A stretch of DNA of 32,880 nucleotides from DATKSS01 sp035533335 (GCA_035533335.1 DATLUC010000135.1:1-32880); one strand, 5' to 3'. Numbered from the stretch's first letter, positions 7,512-15,234 are shown. The notes: a model not told the origin generated them from the letters alone. Made by a program: numbers and translations.

Positions 7512-9203
7512 TCAGGCACGCGCGGTCGAAGCTTCTTTCAGGGCCTGTGCAACCGCATCGGGCGTGGTCACCGGGGCCAAGCATATGGTCCCGACGCACA
7601 CGACGGCGCGACCGTCTCCGGCAGGATCGATCACCGCGTAGGGATGCGCGAGGACCGCAGCGCGAGCGAGCTCGACGTTCTTGGTCGTGACCTTGACCGA
7701 GTGATCGATTCGGTCGAGCGCTCGAGCGAACACCGCGGCCATCAGGCCGTACTGCCGCGGCAGGGCAGCGATCGACTCCAACGCGCGCCGCGCCCGGTCA
7801 CGGTACGGGGAGGACGGATCGCCGGTCAGAGTGTCGATCTCCATCAACGCCATTGCCGCGATGGAATTTTCGACCAGCGGCTTGATGCGGTCTCCCAGCC
7901 GGCCGAGCTCCTCGTCCCCGGCGCGATCGAAGTAACCGCCCAGCTCGCGATCGCCATAGCTCTCTTCGATATGCGCCGCGAGATCGATCGCGACGGATAG
8001 CCACCGTTCGCCCAGGCCGTGCTGGTGGGCGCGCACTGCGGCCCACATCGACCAGACCTGGTCGGCCAACTGGCCGCCGACGCCCTCCGCGTGCGTCATG
8101 CCCTCACCGTCGCGATACGCGCCCTCAAACAGCCGCTCCAGAAGGGCGCCGGCTCGCTCGCGCAGGTAAGGTCGGTCGAGCCGAAGAGCGGCGTCGAGGT
8201 AGGCGATGGCGAGAGCCGCGTTCCACGACGTGTACACGCGACGGTCCACGAACGGCGCCTGCGCTTGCGCGCGCCGGCCGCCGTCCATCGAGTAGTAGTC
8301 CTCGTCGGCGTCCTGGCTTCCGGCGTAGAGGCCGGATTCCGGATTGCGCAGGACCAGCTCGAGGTATCCCGTCGTCGTGTCGAGGACTCCGGACATGCCC
8401 GCCAGAGCAAGCGCATCGACCAGGCCGGCATGGTCCTCGAGCATCTTTTCGAAGTGCGGGACGCTCCAGTCCTGCGTCGTGGAGTACCGGAAGAAGCCGC
8501 CTTCGACGTGGTCGTACGTGCCGCCGCGGGCCATGTGCTCCAGGGTGTTGGCCGCCATCTGCGCGAGGGCGCTGTCGCCACGCAGCTGCGCTTGCTCGAG
8601 CAGGAGGAGGATGGCGTCGGTCTGGGGAAACTTGGGCGAATTGCCGAAGCCGCCGTAGTGGGGGTCGTAGGCCGACGTCACCGCACCGAGGACCGCGTCG
8701 ACCGATGTCGAATCGAGCTCTCCTGCGCTGCGCGAGACCCCCAGGGCTGCTCGCCGGCGTCCTTCGAGTGCCTTGCTCGCGATCTCGGCCTGGTTGGCGT
8801 GGTAGTAGGCGGCCACCCGCGCGAGGGCGTCCGCCATCTGGTCAGGCGGCATGTACGTGGCCCCGGTCAGGATGTCGCCCGATGGGGTGAGGAAGGCGGT
8901 CGTCGGCCAGCCGCCCATGTTGTAGCGCTGGTTGATGTCGGGCCGCACGTCGTTGTCGACGCGGATCGGGACGTACTCGCGGTTGATGAGGTCGATGACA
9001 CCCGGGTGGGAGTAGCTGGTCTCGTCCATGACGTGGCACCAGTGGCACCAGACCGCCGAGATCGACAGCAGGATGGGCCGGCCGGTTCGCCTGGCGAGGT
9101 CGAAAGCGCCGGCCGACCAGGCCTGCCAGCGAATCTCGCCGGCGCGGTTGGGACGCGGCGAGAAGTGGAATTCCGCCCCGACCGGCGCCGACTCTTCGGA
9201 CAT
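7512..9203 (-). CDS. DUF255 thioredoxin-fold protein (YyaL / SSP411 family)
   Basis: The N-terminal ~160 residues are the DUF255 thioredoxin-like domain, with the hallmark SAVWCHWCHVMDETSY and cysteines at about 53 and 56. The rest is the alpha/alpha-barrel part, recognised by GGFGNSPKFPQ, GGTYDHVEGGFFRYSTTQDW and VPHFEKMLEDHAGL. Bacterial YyaL and animal SPATA20 share this architecture; the biochemical role is not settled. At 563 residues it is shorter than the usual ~650-700, with the loss mainly in the C-terminal barrel. The ATG at 9203 is preceded by TAACCT six bases upstream. It is divergent from the M20 peptidase gene with only 22 bp between start codons. Confidence 0.92.
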   Translation of the reverse strand: MSEESAPVGAEFHFSPRPNRAGEIRWQAWSAGAFDLARRTGRPILLSISAVWCHWCHVMDETSYSHPGVIDLINREYVPIRVDNDVRPDINQRYNMGGWPTTAFLTPSGDILTGATYMPPDQMADALARVAAYYHANQAEIASKALEGRRRAALGVSRSAGELDSTSVDAVLGAVTSAYDPHYGGFGNSPKFPQTDAILLLLEQAQLRGDSALAQMAANTLEHMARGGTYDHVEGGFFRYSTTQDWSVPHFEKMLEDHAGLVDALALAGMSGVLDTTTGYLELVLRNPESGLYAGSQDADEDYYSMDGGRRAQAQAPFVDRRVYTSWNAALAIAYLDAALRLDRPYLRERAGALLERLFEGAYRDGEGMTHAEGVGGQLADQVWSMWAAVRAHQHGLGERWLSVAIDLAAHIEESYGDRELGGYFDRAGDEELGRLGDRIKPLVENSIAAMALMEIDTLTGDPSSPYRDRARRALESIAALPRQYGLMAAVFARALDRIDHSVKVTTKNVELARAAVLAHPYAVIDPAGDGRAVVCVGTICLAPVTTPDAVAQALKEASTARA

Positions 9204-9209
9204 TGGACA

Positions 9210-9219
9210 AGGTTACGAT
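9210..9219. promoter_or_regulatory. overlapping divergent -10 boxes (bidirectional promoter)
   Basis: On the plus strand TACGAT (9214-9219) lies six bases before the GTG at 9226. On the minus strand TAACCT (9215-9210) lies six bases before the ATG at 9203. The two hexamers share two base pairs, so RNA polymerase bound for one gene would exclude the other. No Shine-Dalgarno sequence fits in either leader. Confidence 0.5.
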
Positions 9220-9225
9220 GGCATC

Positions 9226-10584
9226 GTGATCTCGACTAGCGCGGTCGACGCGTACATCGAAAAGCACTCACGGCGGTTCGTCGAAGACCTGAAAGAGCTG
9301 TGCTCCTTCCCGAGCATCTCCAACCACGGCGAGGCAGCCATCACCCCGGCGCGAGACTGGCTGGCTCATCGCCTCGCTCGGTTCACCGACCGCGTGGAGA
9401 CTTTCTCCGCGGGCGGGATGCCGGCGCTCTACGCCGAGGTCCCGGGTGCCGGCAAGCGCAGGCTCCTGCTGTACCAGCACTACGACGTCCAGCCGGTCGA
9501 CCCGATCGACCTGTGGGATTCGCCGCCTTTCGAGCCGCTCGAGAAGGACGGCCGCATCATCGCGCGGGGCGTCGCCGACGACAAGTCGGACGTGATGGCG
9601 CGCATCCATGCGCTCGAGACGCTGAAAGAGCTTGGCGAGGTGCCGGTCACCCTGAGGTTCCTGGTCGAGGGGGAAGAGGAGATCGGCTCGAAGTCGTTTG
9701 AGAAGATCGCTCACGACCACGCCGACAAGCTGCATGCGGATGGCTGCCTGTGGGAGTCCGGTACGTCCTTCGACGACGCCGGGCGCCCCACCATCCAGTT
9801 CGGGTGTCGCGGCCTCCTGTACGTCACCTTGCGAGTCAAGATGCTCGACTTCGACCAGCATTCGGGCTTCGCATCCATCTACCCGTCCGCCGCGATGTAC
9901 CTCGTCGGCGCCCTGGCCAGCCTGCGCGACCAGGACATGAACATCAAGATCGACGGGTTCTATGACCGGGCCGTCAAGCCAACCGAGGGTGACCGCCGGA
10001 TGATGGAGAGGATCGACCCCGAGGTCGACAAGCGCAAGCAGCTCGTGGGGTTCGAGCGCCTCGTTCGAGAGCCACGGGCGGAGCGAGTCATCGAGCAGCT
10101 GCTCTTCTTGCCCACGTGCAACGTGGCGGGCATCACGACTGGTTATCAGGGTCCGGGTTCAAAGACCGTCCTCCCGGCCGAGGCGACCGCCAAGCTCGAC
10201 TTCCGGCTCATCCCGGACCAGGATCCTCATGATGTCCTGGAACTGTTGCGAAAGCACCTGGATCGCAACGGGTTCGAGAAGGTCGAGATCCTGGCCGGTG
10301 AAGGCGAGAAGCCTGCACGCTCCGACCCTGCCTCGGCGGTGGCGAAAAGCGTCATCGAGTGCGTAGGCGAGATGTATGGCGAGCCGATCCTTTGGCCGTT
10401 CATGCCCGCCACCGGCCCGATGCACCCGGTGGTCGCCGACCTCGGCGTGCCGACGGTGCTGCCGGTGGGCGTCGGCCGTCCCGACAACCGGATCCATGCG
10501 CCCAACGAGAACATCCACGCGGCGGACTACATCAATACCGTGCGGTTGATGTGCCGGGTGTGGGAGCGGTTCGGGGCAGGCTGA
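9226..10584 (+). CDS. M20 family metallopeptidase / dipeptidase
   Basis: M20 enzymes are cytoplasmic two-zinc hydrolases of dipeptides, N-acyl amino acids and related amides. The 452-residue protein has YQHYDVQP near residue 83 (zinc histidine and catalytic aspartate) and ARGVADDKSD near 113 (bridging aspartate). VEGEEEIGSKSF near 148 supplies the catalytic base and a zinc glutamate, and VGRPDNRIHAPNENI near the C-terminus supplies the last histidine. The middle part is the dimerisation lid. The exact substrate cannot be read. The start is the GTG at 9226, giving MISTSAVDAYIEKHSRRFVE as in relatives; earlier starts run into the divergent gene. The stop codon TGA overlaps the ATG of the FixX-like gene by one base, which implies translational coupling. 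Confidence 0.93.
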   Translation: MISTSAVDAYIEKHSRRFVEDLKELCSFPSISNHGEAAITPARDWLAHRLARFTDRVETFSAGGMPALYAEVPGAGKRRLLLYQHYDVQPVDPIDLWDSPPFEPLEKDGRIIARGVADDKSDVMARIHALETLKELGEVPVTLRFLVEGEEEIGSKSFEKIAHDHADKLHADGCLWESGTSFDDAGRPTIQFGCRGLLYVTLRVKMLDFDQHSGFASIYPSAAMYLVGALASLRDQDMNIKIDGFYDRAVKPTEGDRRMMERIDPEVDKRKQLVGFERLVREPRAERVIEQLLFLPTCNVAGITTGYQGPGSKTVLPAEATAKLDFRLIPDQDPHDVLELLRKHLDRNGFEKVEILAGEGEKPARSDPASAVAKSVIECVGEMYGEPILWPFMPATGPMHPVVADLGVPTVLPVGVGRPDNRIHAPNENIHAADYINTVRLMCRVWERFGAG

Positions 10585-10871
10585 TGGAAAAGCTCACCGA
10601 CAAGCTGTTCACCGTCAAGTACAACGAGGACTCAGGGCACGCCCATATCGAGGTCGTCGACCAGGCCGTCTGCGGCACCAAGTGCAAGGGCAAGTACTGC
10701 AACCACTTCTGCCCGGCGGGCGTCTACGAGTGGAACCAGGAGCAGCAGAAGAACCTCGTCAGCTTCGGCAACTGCATCGAGTGCGGCGCCTGCTCCATCG
10801 GCTGCCCGTTCGACAACATCACCTGCCAGACGCCGCGGGGCGGCTACGGGGCGCAGTTCAAGAACGGCTAA
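10584..10871 (+). CDS. FixX-like ferredoxin
   Basis: This 95-residue protein matches FixX-type ferredoxins along its length. It begins EKLTDKLFTVKYNEDSGHAHI. A four-cysteine segment VCGTKCKGKYCNHFCPAGVY follows, then CIECGACSIGCPF, and it ends with the family's PRGGYGAQF. FixX normally takes electrons with FixC, the ETF-quinone oxidoreductase-like flavoprotein, from the FixAB electron-transfer flavoprotein. None of fixA, fixB or fixC is in the window. Instead the gene is coupled (one-base overlap) to an M20 peptidase and followed 48 bp later by a thioredoxin-reductase gene. One member of the usual CPAGCY motif is valine here. The ATG at 10584 is where the family similarity begins. Confidence 0.9.
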   Translation: MEKLTDKLFTVKYNEDSGHAHIEVVDQAVCGTKCKGKYCNHFCPAGVYEWNQEQQKNLVSFGNCIECGACSIGCPFDNITCQTPRGGYGAQFKNG

Positions 10872-10919
10872 CGCCGTGCAGGAATACGGAGCCCTCCTCC
10901 CACACTTCCAATTGATGCA

Positions 10920-11852
10920 ATGAGCGAGCACGACGTGGTCATAGTCGGAGGCGGCCCGGCGGGGCTGGCGGCCGGCCTTTACACGGCGCGCATGAACCTT
11001 CGCACCGTGGTGGTCGACCGGGGCCCCCTGGGGGGCCAGCTGCTGAACACAGAGCTGATCGAGGATTACCCAGGCATCGAGTCGATCCTGGGTTCCGAGC
11101 TGGCCGTGAAGATGGGCGACCACGCGCGCAAATTCGGGGTCGAGGTCCGCGACTTCGAGCCGGTCAAGGAGATCGACGTCGAGGGAACCACGAGGGTGGT
11201 GCGCCTCGAGTCGGGCGAGGAGCTTCGGGCGCCCGCGGTGATCATGGCCGCCGGCGGACTGCCTCGATACCTCGACGTGCCAGGCGAGAAGGAGTACTGG
11301 GGTCGCGGCGTCAGCTACTGCGCCGTCTGTGACGGCGCGTTCTTCAAGGGCCAGGAGCTGGCTGTCGTCGGCGGTGGCGACGCGGCCGTCGAAGAAGGCG
11401 AGTTCCTCACGCGCTACGCCTCAAAGGTCTACATCGTGCATCGCCGCAGCGAGCTCCGCGCGCAGCCGATCCTGGTCGAACGCGCGCGAGCGAACCCGAA
11501 GATGGAGTTCATCTTCGACGCCCAGGTCAAGGAGATCGGAGGCGACGAGAAGGTCCGCGTCGTGCGCTATGAGCAGCATGGGCAGCCCAAGGAGCTCGCG
11601 GTCGGTGGCGTTTTCATCTTCATCGGTTTCGTGCCGAACTCCGGCCTGTTCAAGGTGCACGTGAATCACGACGCAGGCGGCTACATCGTCACCGACAGCA
11701 AGATGCAGACCTCGGTCGAGGGCATCTGGGCCGTCGGCGATGTGCGGGCGCAGTTGACCAAGCAGATCGCAACCGCGGTGGGCGATGGCACGACGGCGGC
11801 CGTCGCAGCTTCGGCCTACGTCTCGTCGTTGAAGGACGCAGCTCGCGCGTAG
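10920..11852 (+). CDS. trxB: thioredoxin reductase-like FAD/NAD(P)H oxidoreductase
   Basis: The 310-residue protein has the FAD-binding GGGPAGLAAGLYTAR at about 10-24 and the redox-active CAVC at 134-137 (usually CATC or CAxC). It has the pyridine-nucleotide motif GGGDAAVEE near 151 and HRRSELRAQ near 174, whose basic residues favour NADPH. The final GIWAVGDVR is the second FAD motif. It would reduce thioredoxin or a related disulfide protein in the cytoplasm. No thioredoxin gene is adjacent; the preceding gene encodes a FixX-like ferredoxin, so a ferredoxin link is conceivable but unproven, since the NADPH motif is intact. The 48-bp gap before it holds no clear ribosome binding site or -10 box. 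Confidence 0.9.
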   Translation: MSEHDVVIVGGGPAGLAAGLYTARMNLRTVVVDRGPLGGQLLNTELIEDYPGIESILGSELAVKMGDHARKFGVEVRDFEPVKEIDVEGTTRVVRLESGEELRAPAVIMAAGGLPRYLDVPGEKEYWGRGVSYCAVCDGAFFKGQELAVVGGGDAAVEEGEFLTRYASKVYIVHRRSELRAQPILVERARANPKMEFIFDAQVKEIGGDEKVRVVRYEQHGQPKELAVGGVFIFIGFVPNSGLFKVHVNHDAGGYIVTDSKMQTSVEGIWAVGDVRAQLTKQIATAVGDGTTAAVAASAYVSSLKDAARA

Positions 11853-11992
11853 GCGGCATCGGTCCCGCTCGTGTAGGCCGCCTCCGTCGTGTTGGCCACC
11901 GCGAATCCTGCCAACCACGGTCACCACTTCGTGAGGCTCGCGCGCTCCACGAGGAGATGGCGGACGAACCGGTCACCGCCGTAGCGCTGGCG
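11853..11992. other. intergenic spacer between convergent trxB and DUF3048 genes, with a small hairpin
   Basis: The only structure seen is an inverted repeat, GTAGCGC-TG-GCGCTAC (11981-11996), which overlaps the DUF3048 gene's stop codon. It has no T-run on either strand, so it is at best a weak bidirectional terminator. No open frame here looks like a gene. Confidence 0.4.
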
Positions 11993-13585
11993 CTACTGCG
12001 TTACGTCGATCCAGACCAGTCCCGGAGGTAGGCTCAGCGGCTGGCCGTTGACGGTGAAGGCAAGGGGGCCGTGGCTGTCGGTGGATGCCCACGTCCCCGT
12101 GTAGTGCTGGCCCAGGTAGTACACGTCGATCGCGCCGTTGGTGTCGAGGTCGTAGTCATGGATGTATGAGCCGTGGCCGTCTCCGATGTCGAGCAGCGTC
12201 TCGCGCGTGTGCAGCGTGACGACCATGGACATGCGCAGGGGCTGCCGCAAGCCCACATCTGAATAGGAGTGCCCCTGCTCGCTTTTCTGGTAGGTGCCGG
12301 TCACCGGGTCGTAGGTGTACGTCGAGTTGTGCTCGGCGACGCTGAAGGTCGTTTCCGCCGCGCCGCCAGAAACAGCGGGCCGTGCCTTCGGGATGACGAA
12401 GGCAGGGATGCTCGAAAAGTAGTTCTGCTCGGCGGCCAGCACCAGCGGGCCCTTGATCATCAAGTTGTCCGGGGCATACCGCGAGTTGGTGCGGAACTGG
12501 TAGCCGACCGTGTCGAAGAACTGAGGGGTGGGATCCTGGGCGGCTTGCGCGCGAGTCGCCTGCGATTCACCGGACTGGAACAGGAGGCCTTTGTAGTGAC
12601 GGCCGAGCTTCAAGGAGATGAACCGGCTGGACCGCATTGGCCCGATGAGGTCCGGGGCGTTGTCGAAGACCGCCGTGAGGCGGGTGATGCCGCCCTCGGC
12701 AAGGTACTCGAAAACGATGCCGGCCCCCTGCAGCCCGTTCTGGTCCCAGGCGCCCTGGTCGTTGGGGATCTGGATCAGGGCCGGGTACTTGAGGGCTGTC
12801 GTGTGCTCGGCGTCGTGATAGTAGATGCCGGTGTTCAACGCGAAAGCGCTGGGCACCAGGTGTCCCGATTGATCACGGCCGCCGGGGGCCATCGACAGCG
12901 TGATCGGGCCGGCCAGGATGCCTGCGGTCGAGACAATGGCGCTGCGGTCGTCCGCGGCCCACTTCAGGCTTGCGATCTGCGTTCCGATCGAGACCTTGAT
13001 CGTCCCTGGCTCCATCTGGTCGTTGAAATTCAACGTCAACGTTGCGCCCGGGTCGATCTCGGCGCCGTCGGTGAGGGCAGTCCCGCCCGGCCCCAGCACC
13101 GATGTGATGCGCGGCACGATGATGGTGGTGAAGCTCCAGGTGGCCGAATTCATGCGGTGATGGCCGACGTCGTAGATCGGCTTCATCACGACGGTGTAGC
13201 TGGTCAGCTCCGCAAGCGGTTTCTTGGGCGTCCACGCGTAGTGCGTGTCGCCGGAAACCGACGAGATCGACCCATCCGTGGTGGGCGTGATGGAAAAGGC
13301 CTGTTCAACCGCGGCCATGGCGACCGGCCGGCTGAAGTCGAGCACGATACGGCTGTCGGTCGGGACATCCTTCTGTCCGTTCTTGAAGTTGGTCGTCACC
13401 GTGGTCGGAAGCGTGTTCTCGTAAGCGAGATACGTGCCCACGCTGACGAGAAGGACGAGCAACGTCAAGCCGACGGCGATCCAGCCTCGGCGTCCGAAAC
13501 GGTTACGGCGGCGCGGACTTCGCCTTATTGGCTGGACCGGCGGGTCCGACGGCTCGATCTGTGGCAGCGACGTGGAAATCGACAA
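11993..13585 (-). CDS. membrane-anchored Ig-like and DUF3048 (YerB-type) protein
   Basis: After a basic N-terminus (RRSPRRRNRFGRR) there is one membrane segment at about residues 35-55. Two Ig-like, Big_5-type repeats of extracellular character follow (FKNGQKDVPTDSRIVLDFSRPV near 68; DPGATLTLNFNDQMEPGTI near 178). The C-terminal part is DUF3048, with PALIQIPND, an FEYLAEGGITRLTAVF segment and IGPMRSSRFISLKLGRHYKG. Bacillus YerB is a lipoprotein of this family without a firm function. The topology suggests a surface or periplasmic protein tethered by its N-terminus. The start is a TTG at 13585; a -10-like GATAAT lies 12 bases before it, overlapping the end of the DUF971 gene. Confidence 0.85.
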   Translation of the reverse strand: MSISTSLPQIEPSDPPVQPIRRSPRRRNRFGRRGWIAVGLTLLVLLVSVGTYLAYENTLPTTVTTNFKNGQKDVPTDSRIVLDFSRPVAMAAVEQAFSITPTTDGSISSVSGDTHYAWTPKKPLAELTSYTVVMKPIYDVGHHRMNSATWSFTTIIVPRITSVLGPGGTALTDGAEIDPGATLTLNFNDQMEPGTIKVSIGTQIASLKWAADDRSAIVSTAGILAGPITLSMAPGGRDQSGHLVPSAFALNTGIYYHDAEHTTALKYPALIQIPNDQGAWDQNGLQGAGIVFEYLAEGGITRLTAVFDNAPDLIGPMRSSRFISLKLGRHYKGLLFQSGESQATRAQAAQDPTPQFFDTVGYQFRTNSRYAPDNLMIKGPLVLAAEQNYFSSIPAFVIPKARPAVSGGAAETTFSVAEHNSTYTYDPVTGTYQKSEQGHSYSDVGLRQPLRMSMVVTLHTRETLLDIGDGHGSYIHDYDLDTNGAIDVYYLGQHYTGTWASTDSHGPLAFTVNGQPLSLPPGLVWIDVTQ

Positions 13586-13597
13586 CGGGCCGCGAGG

Positions 13598-13603
13598 ATT
13601 ATC
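13598..13603 (-). promoter_or_regulatory. possible extended -10 promoter for the DUF3048 gene inside the DUF971 stop
   Basis: On the minus strand TGAGATAAT combines the TGA stop codon of the DUF971 gene (13606-13604) with a GATAAT hexamer, and so matches an extended -10 element (TGnTATAAT). It is 12 bases before the TTG start at 13585. The DUF3048 gene may therefore be transcribed both from here and from the mrp promoter. Confidence 0.35.
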
Positions 13604-13888
13604 TCAAATGAGACCCGGCGCCAACGGCGGGGGTTGCTCTGCGAGCCGGCGCAGCAGGGCGAACGTATAGATGCCGGTGTTATGCCCGCTTTCGAAAGCG
13701 ACCTGCAGCGCGTACTGGCCGACGAGCGTGACGTCATGGATGCGCAGCTCGTCGGCGCTAAGGTTTTTCACCCGCGAGAGCCGGCCCGGCGCGCCGGCTT
13801 CACCGCGACATTCAGCGCAAGGGCATGCCCATCGCAGCTGCTCACCCGAGTATTCGGTGTGATGGCCATCCTCCCAGGTGATGTCCAT
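13604..13888 (-). CDS. DUF971 (gamma-butyrobetaine hydroxylase N-terminal-like) protein
   Basis: This small protein shows the DUF971 pattern: ITWEDGHHTEYSGEQLRWAC with three cysteines in the CPCAEC segment, then CRGE, VGQYALQVAFESGHNTGIYTF and a final LLRRL. The domain binds metal in larger proteins and is often encoded next to, or fused with, Mrp-type iron-sulfur carriers. Here it lies directly downstream of mrp on the same strand. Family members usually have about ten more residues in front, and the upstream codons VDVDRARQVM fit that strand. No ATG, GTG or TTG exists upstream in this frame; a CTG at 13945 is the only near-start. The annotated ATG may therefore be too short. Confidence 0.85.
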   Translation of the reverse strand: MDITWEDGHHTEYSGEQLRWACPCAECRGEAGAPGRLSRVKNLSADELRIHDVTLVGQYALQVAFESGHNTGIYTFALLRRLAEQPPPLAPGLI

Positions 13889-13953
13889 GACCTGGCGGGC
13901 GCGGTCGACGTCAACTGAGGTCGGAAATGGATCGGGGTCTTGCAGTGTCGCGC

Positions 13954-15033
13954 CTAACGGACGTTGATGACGGGCAGCTGGCGGAACGACTGGATCGAGG
14001 TTCTTGCTGCCACCTGTGATGCGATGTGCATGAACGCCTTGGCGCCGGCAGACTCGGGACGAGAGATGACTACCGGGGTGCCGGAGTCGGCGTCCTCGCG
14101 GATCCCTTCTTCCAGAGGGACCGCGCCGAGGAAGGGAACGCCGAGCCGCTTGGCCGCTTCCTCCGCACCACCGTGGCTGAAGATCTCGTGTCGGTGTCCG
14201 CAGCTCGGGCAGATGTACCAGCTCATGTTCTCGATGAGCCCGAGTGGTGTCACGTTGAGCTTGCGGAACATCTGGAGCGCCTTGATCGCGATGTCCGTCG
14301 CCACGTCCTGCGGCGTGCAGACGATGGCGACGCCGGTGATCGGGATGGCCTGCGCGAGGGTCAACGACGCGTCACCGGTCCCGGGGGGCAGGTCGATCAC
14401 CAGGTAGTCGAGGCGTCCCCAGTCGACCTGGACCATCATCGCTTCGATCGCCTTGCCGACCATGGGGCCGCGGTAGATGGTCGGTTGGTCGCCTGGGTAA
14501 ATGTGGCCGAACGACATCAGCTTGAGCCCGTGCGCCTCGATCGGCTGCAGCATGCCGTTGATCTGCTCCGGCACCGATCGCGAGCCGGTCATCGCCGGCA
14601 CGGAAGGGCCGTAGATGTCGGCGTCCAGCAGGCCCACCTCCGCACCGCTCAGGCGCAGAGCCGCCGCCAGGTTGACAGCCACCGTCGACTTGCCGACGCC
14701 GCCCTTGCCCGAGGCGACCGCGATGGTCTGCTTGACGCCGGGCAGGATTTCCGAAGGCTTGGGCCGCGAGAATGCGGGCCGCACGTTCGCGGTCATCCGG
14801 ACGTCCACACCGGTCACGCCGGGGATCTCTCCGACCAGGTCTTGGGCCTGCGACTTGAATCGGTCGCGAACGGGACAGGCCGGTGTCGTGAGCTCGAACG
14901 TGAAGCTGACCCTGCCGGCCGGGCTGACCTCGAGCTCCTTGATCATGCCGAGGGCCACGACGTCGCGGCCGAGGTCGGGATCCTGGATCTGAGCGAGCGC
15001 GGCTAGGACCTGTTGGGACGAAGGGGCGGACAT
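13954..15033 (-). CDS. mrp: Mrp/NBP35-type iron-sulfur cluster carrier ATPase
   Basis: Mrp (ApbC) proteins bind and pass on [4Fe-4S] clusters in an ATP-dependent way in the cytoplasm. The N-terminal ~85 residues are a MIP18/DUF59 domain (LAQIQDPDLGRDVVALGMI and TPACPVRD). The deviant Walker A motif GKGGVGKST lies near residue 105, with LLDADIYGPSVPAM and VIDLPPGTGD after it. The CPSC pair near residue 274 is the cluster-binding CxxC. A TTG two codons upstream is possible, but the ATG at 15033 is the better start. TAACAT lies nine bases before it. The gene leads the DUF971 gene and probably the DUF3048 gene. Confidence 0.95.
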   Translation of the reverse strand: MSAPSSQQVLAALAQIQDPDLGRDVVALGMIKELEVSPAGRVSFTFELTTPACPVRDRFKSQAQDLVGEIPGVTGVDVRMTANVRPAFSRPKPSEILPGVKQTIAVASGKGGVGKSTVAVNLAAALRLSGAEVGLLDADIYGPSVPAMTGSRSVPEQINGMLQPIEAHGLKLMSFGHIYPGDQPTIYRGPMVGKAIEAMMVQVDWGRLDYLVIDLPPGTGDASLTLAQAIPITGVAIVCTPQDVATDIAIKALQMFRKLNVTPLGLIENMSWYICPSCGHRHEIFSHGGAEEAAKRLGVPFLGAVPLEEGIREDADSGTPVVISRPESAGAKAFMHIASQVAARTSIQSFRQLPVINVR

Positions 15034-15042
15034 CGACAAGGC

Positions 15043-15048
15043 ATGTTA
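15043..15048 (-). promoter_or_regulatory. possible -10 box for mrp
   Basis: TAACAT on the minus strand lies nine bases before the ATG at 15033. There is no Shine-Dalgarno sequence in between, which fits a leaderless or nearly leaderless message. Confidence 0.35.
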
Positions 15049-15190
15049 CCGGGAGTCAGGAGGCAGCCGATTGGCGAGCTATTGGGGGCTGAGCCGCGGC
15101 CCAAAAGGCCGATCCCCAGGGTGGGCCCTCCCTCATTTCGTGGCTTCCCTCCCCCGAAGCTTTCACGCCAAACCGCCTCCGAAGTTAGTT
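15049..15190. other. divergent intergenic region between mrp and the NAPRT-like gene
   Basis: No gene is visible here. The plus strand contains an imperfect hairpin: TGGGG (15083-15087) can pair with CCCCA (15114-15118), with a nested GGCC/GGCC pair (15098-15110). A pyrimidine-rich tract follows at about 15125-15160. If both flanking genes start transcription close to their start codons, as their -10 boxes suggest, this stretch is not transcribed and could hold regulator sites. Confidence 0.4.
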
Positions 15191-15206
15191 CAAGGGCAAA
15201 CCCTTG
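15191..15206. repeat. perfect inverted repeat, candidate operator
   Basis: CAAGGG-CAAA-CCCTTG is a perfect six-base-pair inverted repeat with a four-base spacer. It ends 14 bases before the presumed -10 box (15221-15226) of the NAPRT-like gene, so it covers the -35 region, as expected of a repressor or activator site. It could also fold as a hairpin, but no T-run follows. Confidence 0.5.
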
Positions 15207-15220
15207 ACAACCCTGCCTGT

Positions 15221-15226
15221 TAATTT
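15221..15226 (+). promoter_or_regulatory. -10 box for the NAPRT-like gene
   Basis: TAATTT lies eight bases before the ATG at 15235, with no Shine-Dalgarno sequence. A TTGACA at 15204-15209 is too close (11 bp) to act as its -35 box and overlaps the inverted repeat. Confidence 0.45.
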
Positions 15227-15234
15227 TCACGGCG

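Noticed and set aside
2595..8000. Very long plus-strand open frames opposite dxs/pepA and opposite the LutBA gene.
   Set aside because: They are antisense shadows: arginine-, histidine- and aspartate-rich translations with no motifs, lying opposite genes with complete catalytic motifs.
11921..11992. In-frame continuation after the DUF3048 TAG stop encoding about 23 residues (RYGGDRFVRHLLVER...) before the next stop, suggesting stop-codon readthrough.
   Set aside because: The protein already ends at the usual DUF3048 C-terminus, and no readthrough signal or matching family extension is visible; short open stretches are expected at this GC content.
15083..15118. Imperfect hairpin between mrp and the NAPRT-like gene considered as a riboswitch.
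   Set aside because: Both genes appear to start transcription next to their start codons, so this segment would not be in either leader, and it matches no riboswitch core I know.
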